7,540 nucleotides of DNA from Comamonas sp. Lineage in GTDB: Bacteria; Pseudomonadota; Gammaproteobacteria; Burkholderiales; Burkholderiaceae_C. Numbering within the stretch: position 1 is the first letter of the stretch; each line of letters starts with the position of its first letter. The DNA lies in the NCBI GenBank assembly GCA_018384835.1, contig JAHAYB010000317.1:1-7540 (forward strand), written 5' to 3'. A program made the position numbers and the translations under genes. This document shows, in pieces, positions 1 through 5,998 of the stretch. Under the pieces are notes generated by a model. That model saw only the letters and a program-made list of their open reading frames with translations. It had not been told where the DNA came from and ran no database searches.

Positions 1-19
1 AATATATATTTTCAATTCT

Positions 20-901
20 CTACAATCTTTCATAAACAGTTTTACCTTTCAGTAAAAACAAATCTCTAGAATCACTAAAATTTTCAGCATGCCCCACAAA
101 TAAAGTACTGCCAGGCTTCATAACACGGTGTATTTTTTCTAAAACTTTTCGCTGTGTTTGCGCATCAAAATAAATCATAACATTTCGGCAAAAAACAACA
201 TCAAAAGACTCTTTAAAAGGCCAATTATCATCAATTAAATTAATTTGCATAAAATCAATCATTTTTTGTAATTCTGGCTTTACTCTTACCATACCAGCAT
301 TACGCCCTTTACCACGCAAAAAGAATTTACGCAGGCGTTCATTATGCATATTTTTCACACCATCAATACGATATACACCAGTAGCACCTGTTTCTAACAC
401 TTTAGAATCTATATCACTAGCTATTAGCTTGAAATTTGCTTGATTCCCCAGAGTTTCTAGTGCTGTCATTACTATTGAATAGGGTTCCTCCCCTGTTGAT
501 GCAGCACTGCACCATACATTCCATGCGGTTGAGGAAGGTTTACTTTTCAGCATCTCTGCCAAAGTTTCAAAATGATGATTTTCTCTAAAAAAAGCTGTTA
601 AATTAGTAGTTAGGGCATTAATAAATTCTTGCCACTCATCTTCATTATCACTTTTTTCTAGCCAATCCAGATAAGAATCAAAACTTAAATACCCAGCTTC
701 TCTTAATCTACGAGATAATCGGCTATATACCATTGCATGCTTACCATCATGCAAGCTAATTCCTGCACGTTGATATATCAGTCGCTGCACCCGAGAGAAG
801 TCTTCTGATGACCAAGTAAACTCTCGCTCCTGTGAAGAAGCCCCTCCCCCCAAGCTTCCACGTTGCACTTGTTGAATTCTCTGACCATCTGCTTTATACA
901 T
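20..901 (-). CDS. cheR: CheR-type chemoreceptor glutamate methyltransferase
   Basis: This enzyme transfers methyl groups from S-adenosylmethionine to glutamate side chains of chemoreceptors, for sensory adaptation in the cytoplasm. Numbering from the GTG at 910 (296 residues): an N-terminal helical CheR_N domain spans about 33-95 and includes NALTTNLTAFFRE (98-110). The Rossmann methyltransferase domain follows, with the SAM-binding loop CSAASTGEEPYS (134-145), an acidic residue in ASDID (D166), FCRNVMIYFD (240-249) and GHAE (273-276). Length is close to the usual CheR size of about 280. I prefer the ATG at 901 (293 residues) because GAGAAG lies 8 bases upstream of it, whereas for the GTG at 910 the same purine run has no spacing. 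It is the last visible gene of the che operon. The gene is very AT-rich compared with the right half of the window. Identification is firm; the exact start is less so. Confidence 0.95.
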   Translation of the reverse strand: MYKADGQRIQQVQRGSLGGGASSQEREFTWSSEDFSRVQRLIYQRAGISLHDGKHAMVYSRLSRRLREAGYLSFDSYLDWLEKSDNEDEWQEFINALTTNLTAFFRENHHFETLAEMLKSKPSSTAWNVWCSAASTGEEPYSIVMTALETLGNQANFKLIASDIDSKVLETGATGVYRIDGVKNMHNERLRKFFLRGKGRNAGMVRVKPELQKMIDFMQINLIDDNWPFKESFDVVFCRNVMIYFDAQTQRKVLEKIHRVMKPGSTLFVGHAENFSDSRDLFLLKGKTVYERL

Positions 902-909
902 AAATATCA

Positions 910-915
910 CTTCTC
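910..915 (-). promoter_or_regulatory. Shine-Dalgarno site that decides the cheR start
   Basis: Read on the minus strand the sequence is GAGAAG, then 8 bases (TGATATTT), then ATG at 901. This spacing favours the ATG at 901 over the GTG at 910, whose first base overlaps the site. Confidence 0.55.
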
Positions 916-1012
916 ACTATAAATAGTATTTTCACTTCCATATACCAAACAATTAAAAATACTTAATAATCATGGTATTTTATGATAGCGATGGCTCTAA
1001 ATTATCTTTTAC

Positions 1013-1495
1013 CTATTCAGCGGGCGCAATAAGCCCCATATCAATACCTGTCATCAGTTTTTCAATATCTAACAATATCAACATACGTTCATTAACTGAC
1101 CCCAACCCTAAAATACATGAATTATCTACTGCACTTTCAATATCTGGAGCTGGTCGTATTGCATTATTTGCAAGCTCCATCACATCACTTACTGAGTCAA
1201 CGACAATACCAACCACACGGCTATGTAGATTTAAAATAATTACTACTGTAAAGCTATTATATTCTGCAACTGAGCACTTAAATTTCAAACGCATATCTAC
1301 AATAGGTACAATTGTGCCTCGTAGATTAACCACCCCCTTAATAAACACCGGAGCATTTGCAATACGAGTTGGTTGCTCATATCCTCTAATTTCTTGAACT
1401 TTTAGTATGTCAATACCATACTCCTCTTCTCCAAGGCGAAAAGTTAAATATTCATTAATACTTTTCTTCCCTTTTTCACCATTACCTTTGCTCAT
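1013..1495 (-). CDS. cheW: CheW chemotaxis adaptor protein
   Basis: CheW couples chemoreceptors to the kinase CheA in the cytoplasmic signalling array; it has no enzymatic activity. The 160 residues form one CheW domain: [20 protein letters not shown] (15-34) opens the beta-barrel. The family hallmark [16 protein letters not shown] (54-69) contains the arginine (R59) that corresponds to the CheA/receptor contact region. [15 protein letters not shown] (94-108) and the closing [10 protein letters not shown] (139-148) also fit. The start is an ATG with a strong GAAGGAG site 7 bases upstream (1503-1509). The gene lies 88 bases downstream of cheA and about 111 bases upstream of cheR. Codon use is as AT-rich as in cheR. 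No truncation or missing motif is visible. Confidence 0.96.
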   Translation of the reverse strand: MSKGNGEKGKKSINEYLTFRLGEEEYGIDILKVQEIRGYEQPTRIANAPVFIKGVVNLRGTIVPIVDMRLKFKCSVAEYNSFTVVIILNLHSRVVGIVVDSVSDVMELANNAIRPAPDIESAVDNSCILGLGSVNERMLILLDIEKLMTGIDMGLIAPAE

Positions 1496-1556
1496 ACAAA
1501 TACTCCTTCACTTCTGAATACGATTTACTAAAGATATACTACCAGCTTACTATTTT

Positions 1557-1584
1557 ATATTTGGTAAAATTATTACCAATATAT
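1557..1584 (-). repeat. Inverted repeat at the cheA stop codon
   Basis: The arms TTGGTAA (1561-1567) and TTACCAA (1573-1579) are perfect complements around a 5-base loop. ATAT at 1557-1560 and 1581-1584 can extend the stem past one unpaired base. The far edge touches the first base of the cheA stop codon. There is no T-run after it on the minus strand, so a standard intrinsic terminator is unlikely. A transcript hairpin affecting stability or cheW expression is possible. Confidence 0.5.
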
Positions 1585-3686
1585 CAACGTACACGACGTA
1601 CTAGGCTGCCTATATCTAAAATCAAAGCTACAGTACCATCACCCAAAATAGTAGCTCCAGAAACATTTGGCACTTTTCGATAGTTGCTCTCAAGGTTTTT
1701 AACCACTACCTGGTGCTGTCCTAACAACTCGTCCACCAATAACGTTACTCGGCTACCATCTGCCTCGACAACAACCATAATATCGCTTGATGGTCGTCCT
1801 TCAGGTCTTGGAACACCGAATATTTTCTCTAGCTCAATCACAAGCATATACTCATCACGTACTTTAACCAGTTGAGAGCCCTGCGTTACAGTGCTGACAT
1901 CTTCTGGTTTCACTTGGAAAGATTCCACCACGGATGACAAGGGTAAAATATAAACCTCATCTCCTACGCCAACAGACATTCCATCCATAATAGCCAAGGT
2001 CAGAGGTAAGCGAATGGATACACGCATACCGACCCCCTCAACGGAGTCAATTTCCACGGATCCATTCAAGGCTGCAATATTCTTACGAACCACGTCCATA
2101 CCGACACCGCGTCCAGAAACATCCGTCACTTGGGCAGCAGTGGAAAAACCTGGTGCAAAAATCAGCATCCACACTTCACTGTCAGGCATGTTGTCCGAGA
2201 CATCCATACCCCGGTCACGGGCTTTAGCCAGCAATTTTTCACGATTCATGCCTTTGCCATCATCGCGTACTTCAATGACGATTGACCCGCCTTGGTGAGA
2301 AGCTGCCAGGGTTAGAGTGCCTAACTCATTTTTACCCAACCTAATTCGATCCTCAGGCATTTCAATGCCATGGTCCAAGCTATTTCGAACTAAGTGTGTT
2401 AATGGGTCTGTAATTTTCTCTACCAACCCTTTATCTAATTCAGTGGCCTCACCTTGGGTCACAAAATTGATTTTCTTACCCATTTTATTCGCCAAATCCC
2501 TTAGCATTCGAGGGAATCGACTAAATACAGTGGACATAGGAATCATGCGGATAGACATCACTGCTTCTTGCAAGTCACGGGTATTTCTATCCAAGTCAGC
2601 CAAGCCTGATAACAATTGCTGGTTAGCTGTTGCATCCAATGTTTGGCTATTTTGTGCTAGCATTGCCTGAATAATAACCAGCTCACCAGCCAAGTTGATC
2701 AGTTGGTCAACTTTCTTTACATCTACGCGAATACTGGTAGATTCCATCTGCGCCATATTAGGGCGCGTGGTTGTTTTATTTGCAGATGCAGCAGGCTTTG
2801 CTACAGTAGATGTAGGAGCTGGTGCCGGAGAAGGAGAGCCTGGTGAACCATCAAAAATACCAAAATCACCACTTCCCTCTGCTCCTGCCGACTGCGAGCT
2901 GCCAACAGGCTGCACTCCAGAGGCTGGTGTTTTATCAGTAATTTGTACCTGCTCTTTACTGACGTGAAACACCATCAAATCTAGCAAATCCTCATTCGTA
3001 GATTGGGTAGTGACATTAAAAGAACGGTAATCTGGCTTGTCATCTGCCAAATCTTCAATTGTGCCTAAACCAGGAATATCATTAAATAAATCTTTAATCG
3101 CTTCTACTGAATCAGGGTGCTCTAAGGGGCCTATCAGCAGGTGTAACGTACGGTCTTGCCCCGCACCAGCGATGGGTGCTGCGACTGGAGCAACCACCGG
3201 CGTAGCGGCTACAGCAGGTACTACCTCAGCCGCTGTTGGGGCTGGTGTCGCATTACCGCTTGATGCCTCCCCGGAAGCAAGGTAGGCAATCTGCGCCACC
3301 AAGTCGGCTGTGGGCATGGCCTCCCCCTCACCACCGGCTTGATGGCGAGCCAATAAGCTACGCACCGCATCAGCAGATTCGAGCAATACGTCCACCATTT
3401 CCGGAATGGGTGTAATTTCATGGCGACGCAAGCGGTCAAGGAGCGATTCCATTTTATGCGTCAGCTCTGCCACATCGGTAAAGCCAAAAGTGGCAGAACC
3501 TCCTTTAATAGAGTGGGCACAGCGGAAAATGCCGTTTAATTCTTCATCATTGGCTTCCGACAAATCTAAATTCAGTAGCATCTGCTCCATTTGATCAAGA
3601 TTTTCTGCCGCCTCTTCAAAAAATACTTGATAAAACTGGGTGAGGTCAAAATCACTACCAGCGCCGTCTTGGTTTGTATCCGACAT
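1584..3686 (-). CDS. cheA: CheA chemotaxis histidine kinase
   Basis: CheA autophosphorylates in response to receptor/CheW signals and passes phosphate to CheY and CheB. The 700 residues show the full architecture. The P1 HPt domain spans about 12-135, with phosphorylated H58 in CAHSIKGGSATFGF. An Ala/Pro-rich linker follows (about 144-177). A P2-like response-regulator docking domain covers about 178-252, and a Ser/Pro/Ala linker about 255-310. P3 dimerisation is at about 316-380. The P4 ATPase has an N-box with N435 and H439 (DPLTHLVRNSLDHG), G1 DDGKGM (475-480), F-box FAPGFSTA (510-517) and G2 GRGVGMDVV (525-533). The P5 CheW-like domain fills about 560-695. All catalytic motifs are present. 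The ATG start has GAGGAG 5 bases upstream (3692-3697). It follows cheY by 58 bases. GC content falls along the gene from its 5' end to its 3' end. Confidence 0.97.
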   Translation of the reverse strand: MSDTNQDGAGSDFDLTQFYQVFFEEAAENLDQMEQMLLNLDLSEANDEELNGIFRCAHSIKGGSATFGFTDVAELTHKMESLLDRLRRHEITPIPEMVDVLLESADAVRSLLARHQAGGEGEAMPTADLVAQIAYLASGEASSGNATPAPTAAEVVPAVAATPVVAPVAAPIAGAGQDRTLHLLIGPLEHPDSVEAIKDLFNDIPGLGTIEDLADDKPDYRSFNVTTQSTNEDLLDLMVFHVSKEQVQITDKTPASGVQPVGSSQSAGAEGSGDFGIFDGSPGSPSPAPAPTSTVAKPAASANKTTTRPNMAQMESTSIRVDVKKVDQLINLAGELVIIQAMLAQNSQTLDATANQQLLSGLADLDRNTRDLQEAVMSIRMIPMSTVFSRFPRMLRDLANKMGKKINFVTQGEATELDKGLVEKITDPLTHLVRNSLDHGIEMPEDRIRLGKNELGTLTLAASHQGGSIVIEVRDDGKGMNREKLLAKARDRGMDVSDNMPDSEVWMLIFAPGFSTAAQVTDVSGRGVGMDVVRKNIAALNGSVEIDSVEGVGMRVSIRLPLTLAIMDGMSVGVGDEVYILPLSSVVESFQVKPEDVSTVTQGSQLVKVRDEYMLVIELEKIFGVPRPEGRPSSDIMVVVEADGSRVTLLVDELLGQHQVVVKNLESNYRKVPNVSGATILGDGTVALILDIGSLVRRVR

Positions 3687-3706
3687 GCAAACTCCTCATT
3701 TGTTTT

Positions 3707-3741
3707 AGTATTTCAATACTTGCACCTAAGCGTGCATTTTT
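3707..3741 (-). repeat. Two adjacent small inverted repeats between cheY and cheA
   Basis: AGTATT (3707-3712) and AATACT (3715-3720) form a tight dyad. TGCAC (3721-3725) and GTGCA (3732-3736) form a second around a 6-base loop, with five T bases following on the plus strand (3737-3741). Both would lie in the cheA leader of the che transcript, ahead of its ribosome-binding site. On the minus strand there is no T-run, so they are not an obvious terminator for cheY. Function unknown. Confidence 0.35.
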
Positions 3742-3744
3742 AAC

Positions 3745-4110
3745 TCAACTAACAATGACTTTTTGAATCACTTCAATTAAGCGGTTAGGGTCAAATGGCT
3801 TGACGAGCCACCCCGTCGCACCAGCAGCACGCCCCGCTTGCTTCATTTGATCGCTAGATTCTGTGGTCAATATCAAGATAGGGGTTTTCTCGAAGCGCGG
3901 GTCTTCACGCAGCTTCTTTGTCAAACCAATACCATCAAGGCGTGGCATATTTTGGTCTGCCAGTATCAAGGCGAAGGTTTCTTGCTTGGCCTTCTCTAAA
4001 GCATCTAAGCCATCTACGGCCTCTACCACTTTATAACCAGCACCAGTGAGGGTAAAGGTCACCATCTTTCGCATCGATGGCGAGTCATCAACAGTGAGGA
4101 TTACGTGCAT
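3745..4110 (-). CDS. cheY: CheY-like single-domain response regulator
   Basis: This is a stand-alone receiver domain of 121 residues with no output domain. Phosphorylated by CheA, it would bind a motility target such as the flagellar switch or a pilus motor. Key residues are all visible: the acidic pair D8-D9 (VDDSPSMR), the phosphoacceptor D52 in LILADQNMPRLDG, the switch threonine T82 in LTTES, and K104 in VKPFDP. W101 (ATGWLVKPF) sits where E. coli CheY has Y106, an aromatic substitution that keeps the switch position. Start ATG at 4110 has CTGGAG 8 bases upstream (4119-4124). It lies between the cheZ-like gene and cheA, which supports a role as the cognate output. Single-domain regulators can also act as phosphate sinks or in twitching motility; the sequence alone does not separate these. 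Confidence 0.93.
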   Translation of the reverse strand: MHVILTVDDSPSMRKMVTFTLTGAGYKVVEAVDGLDALEKAKQETFALILADQNMPRLDGIGLTKKLREDPRFEKTPILILTTESSDQMKQAGRAAGATGWLVKPFDPNRLIEVIQKVIVS

Positions 4111-4198
4111 TTAACAAACTCCAGCAGGGTGTATGGTAAAAAATAATAGAGATAAGGGGTCAATAGCTTGGAATTGGCTATAACAGCTTATTTGGTTT

Positions 4199-4654
4199 TC
4201 AAAACAATTCAATTGAACCAACATCCATCTCACCTTGGGTCACAGGGTTAGGGCGCTCAGGCAGCATGGGCGGCACATCCAAGGGCTCCAGCTCATCCTC
4301 CTCACGCTCCATCGTTTCAGCAGACAAACGAAAAGCACAGCCCTCCAATACCCGGGTTGTGTGCCAAATCAGTTGCGTAGCCATGTCATGAAATTGCAGC
4401 TCGGTAACGGCGCTGCGCAAAGCAGCACGGGCGGCCTCCAGCTCGGCAGCATTGCTACCGGTGATGGCCTCGTCCGACAGCAGTCCCGTAGCCTCTGCAA
4501 AGCGCTCCATTAAATTAGAGGTAGCATGATCGAGCAGCCCAATCAAACGCTGCAAATCACGCATTACCACCAATAGGGAGTCTTGCAATTCAGCAGCAAC
4601 CATGACTGGCACCTGCACCACAGGCTCAGTAGGCGGCGTTTGCGTTTCTTGCAT
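4199..4654 (-). CDS. Short CheZ-like CheY-P phosphatase (predicted)
   Basis: A 151-residue, largely helical, soluble protein with no signal peptide or membrane segment. A long helix-forming stretch (about 18-60) and a second (about 67-110) would make an antiparallel helical hairpin. The second carries TELQFHDMATQLIWHT, with D90 and Q94 in the DxxxQ spacing used by CheZ (D143/Q147 in E. coli, within FQDLTGQ) to dephosphorylate CheY. An acidic, proline-rich linker (about 116-140) leads to the tail GEMDVGSIELF, which resembles the C-terminal CheY-binding peptide of CheZ in ending with acidic and hydrophobic residues and a terminal Phe. It is shorter than E. coli CheZ (214 residues). Start ATG has GGAG 5 bases upstream (4660-4663). 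It is the first gene of the operon, directly before cheY, which agrees with the role. Motifs are seen; the phosphatase function is inferred. Confidence 0.72.
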   Translation of the reverse strand: MQETQTPPTEPVVQVPVMVAAELQDSLLVVMRDLQRLIGLLDHATSNLMERFAEATGLLSDEAITGSNAAELEAARAALRSAVTELQFHDMATQLIWHTTRVLEGCAFRLSAETMEREEDELEPLDVPPMLPERPNPVTQGEMDVGSIELF

Positions 4655-4797
4655 GACTTCTCCAAAATATTTAGCCTAGGGCAGTGGCAAACTGCACAAG
4701 CCTACTTGTGCCTTTTTACAGTTTGCGTTGACCTGCCCTGCCCACACTCATCACTCTCAGTCGCAGCAAGCAGCGCCATCCAGTAATTATTTCAAAA
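4655..4797. promoter_or_regulatory. Divergent control region between the che operon and the kinase-regulator pair
   Basis: These 143 bases separate two divergent transcription units and must hold or adjoin the promoters of at least one of them. It contains a nested dyad (4687-4726). On the plus strand there is a TTGACC hexamer (4728-4733) without a convincing -10 at normal spacing. An AT-rich TAATTAT (4784-4790) lies just before the kinase ATG. I could not assign a promoter with confidence on either strand. Confidence 0.5.
4687..4726. repeat. Nested perfect inverted repeat, candidate operator or attenuator hairpin
   Basis: The inner dyad is GCACAAG (4694-4700), spacer CCTA, CTTGTGC (4705-4711). 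The outer arms GCAAACT (4687-4693) and AGTTTGC (4720-4726) are also perfect complements. On the left the arms abut; on the right CTTTTTAC separates them. Read on the plus strand, the inner hairpin is followed by CTTTTT (4712-4717), resembling a weak intrinsic terminator, although no plus-strand gene lies upstream. The 7-4-7 symmetry is also about the size of a site for a dimeric LuxR-family regulator. Confidence 0.6.
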
Positions 4798-5931
4798 ATG
4801 CCGTCAATCATAGCGCCCCCACAGCAGCCTACAACCGGTACTCGCACATTATCACTCTTGCACTTGGAAGACAGCATTGCCGATCAGCGCATCGTCGGCC
4901 ACTGCCTACACCATGCACAGTGGAATTGCCGCATTGAAGCGACCGATAGTTTGCAAATTTTTGAACAGTGGCTCCAGCAGCGCCACTACGACATCATCGT
5001 CGCAGACTATTACCTACCCGGCTTTACCGCCATGCAGGCTTGGCAGGTGGTGCAGCAACTGGCCAAGCCACCGCCTTTTGTGCTGCTTTCAGGCGCAATT
5101 GGCGAGGCCGCCGCCGTAGAGGCCATGCGCCAAGGCATTGCGGATTACCTGCTCAAAGACGATATGGCACGCCTGCCCCACGTTCTGACCCGCGCCCTGG
5201 AAGTGGCCGAAGCACGCCGCAGCAAAGAGCAAGCGTTGCACGAGCTTCAGCAATCGCAGCAGCAACTGGCCGCCCTGACAGAGCACCTACAACAAAGCAT
5301 TGAGCAAGAACGCGCCGCCATCGCCCGTGAAATCCACGACGATATTGGCGGCGCACTCACTGCGGTTAAGTTTGATTTGGCCTGGATTTACCGCAACGCC
5401 CGCCGCCCTGAAAAATCTGCGGCGCTGCACGAACACGCCCAGGCCGCTTTAGAAATGCTGCAACACGCCCTGGGCGCAAGCCAGCGCATCATGCTCAACC
5501 TGCGCCCCCCCGTGCTCGATCAAGGGCTGGTTGCGGCTGTGCAGTGGCTAACCGAAAGTTTTAGCCAGCGCACAGGCATCGCCGTGCAACTGGTATGCAG
5601 CCAATCGCATATTGAGATACCGGCGGCCTTGCAGGTGGTGGCCTACCGCACCGCGCAAGAGGCACTGACCAACGTCAGCAAATACGCCCAGGCCAGCCAA
5701 GTGTATGTCGAGCTGTCTGACCAAGAAGGCCACCTCACCCTAGAGGTACGCGACAATGGCTGCGGCATCAACCCCAGCGCCCGCGACAAGCCCAAAGCCT
5801 TCGGCCTGCGCGGCCTGACCGAGCGGGCACGCACCGTAGGCGGTTGGCTAGACGTAAGCAGCCAAGCCGGGCGCGGAACCAGCATCATTGTTTCGCTACC
5901 ATTGCCCGCACCTCATAATGCCAGCGCCTAG
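4798..5931 (+). CDS. Soluble sensor kinase with REC, HisKA_3 and HATPase_c domains
   Basis: A 377-residue cytoplasmic histidine kinase of the NarX/DegS-like class, with no transmembrane segment. The N-terminal receiver domain (about 17-135) has E24-D25, phosphoacceptor D70 in IIVADYYLPG, S98 in LLSGA and K120 in YLLKDD. A Gln/Glu-rich coiled-coil linker (about 136-172) leads to the HisKA_3 domain, with phosphorylatable H180 in REIHDDIGG. The ATPase domain has an N-box (AQEALTNVSKYA, N292), G1 DNGCGI (319-324), FGLRGL (335-340) and GRGTS (358-362). Two departures stand out: G185 occupies the position of the phosphatase Gln in the family's DxxxQ motif, and Y296 replaces the usual His in the N-box NVxKHA pattern. 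The ATG start lacks a clear Shine-Dalgarno sequence; later starts would cut into the receiver. The next gene is its probable partner regulator. Input is presumably phosphorylation of the REC domain by another kinase. Confidence 0.92.
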   Translation: MPSIIAPPQQPTTGTRTLSLLHLEDSIADQRIVGHCLHHAQWNCRIEATDSLQIFEQWLQQRHYDIIVADYYLPGFTAMQAWQVVQQLAKPPPFVLLSGAIGEAAAVEAMRQGIADYLLKDDMARLPHVLTRALEVAEARRSKEQALHELQQSQQQLAALTEHLQQSIEQERAAIAREIHDDIGGALTAVKFDLAWIYRNARRPEKSAALHEHAQAALEMLQHALGASQRIMLNLRPPVLDQGLVAAVQWLTESFSQRTGIAVQLVCSQSHIEIPAALQVVAYRTAQEALTNVSKYAQASQVYVELSDQEGHLTLEVRDNGCGINPSARDKPKAFGLRGLTERARTVGGWLDVSSQAGRGTSIIVSLPLPAPHNASA

Positions 5932-5934
5932 TAG

Positions 5935-5964
5935 TACCAATAGCAATAGCAATAGCAATAGCAG
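5935..5964 (+). repeat. TAGCAA hexanucleotide tandem repeat
   Basis: Three exact TAGCAA units (5941-5958) are followed by TAGCAG (5959-5964) and preceded by a degenerate TACCAA (5935-5940). The repeat lies just after the kinase stop (5929-5931) and before the regulator's ribosome-binding site. In the kinase frame every exact unit carries an amber codon, so the kinase has a series of backup stops. Confidence 0.85.
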
Positions 5965-5977
5965 TTAGCCATATTTC

Positions 5978-5990
5978 AGGGAGAAGGGAG
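5978..5990 (+). promoter_or_regulatory. Strong ribosome-binding site for the GTG-started regulator
   Basis: The purine-rich AGGGAGAAGGGAG ends 8 bases before GTG at 5999. It supports the GTG start, which is also required because the first receiver strand begins at residue 2. Confidence 0.8.
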
Positions 5991-5998
5991 CACCAACC

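Noticed and set aside
972..1397. 141-codon open frame on the plus strand over cheW
   Set aside because: It is antisense to a clearly identified cheW, has no recognisable domain and no ribosome-binding site; the real signal is on the minus strand.
2014..2967. Three plus-strand open frames antisense to cheA
   Set aside because: They lie opposite strongly conserved CheA domains and have low-complexity, family-less translations.
4128..4167. Minus-strand TTGACC with TACCAT as an internal promoter for cheY
   Set aside because: The spacer is about 19 bases and the -10 matches only four of six positions; too weak to call.
4235..4513. Plus-strand open frame over the cheZ-like gene
   Set aside because: The minus-strand frame has the DxxxQ motif, a good ribosome-binding site and operon context; the plus frame has none of these.
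4694..4717. Intrinsic terminator on the plus strand
   Set aside because: The hairpin plus CTTTTT has the right shape, but there is no plus-strand gene upstream and the stem is only 7 bases; kept as an inverted repeat of uncertain role instead.
4728..4756. TTGACC as a -35 element for the kinase promoter
   Set aside because: No sequence resembling TATAAT occurs 16-19 bases downstream.
4968..5303. Arg/Pro/Ala-rich alternative frame inside the kinase gene
   Set aside because: It is typical of a shifted frame in GC-rich coding DNA, and the kinase frame is unambiguous.
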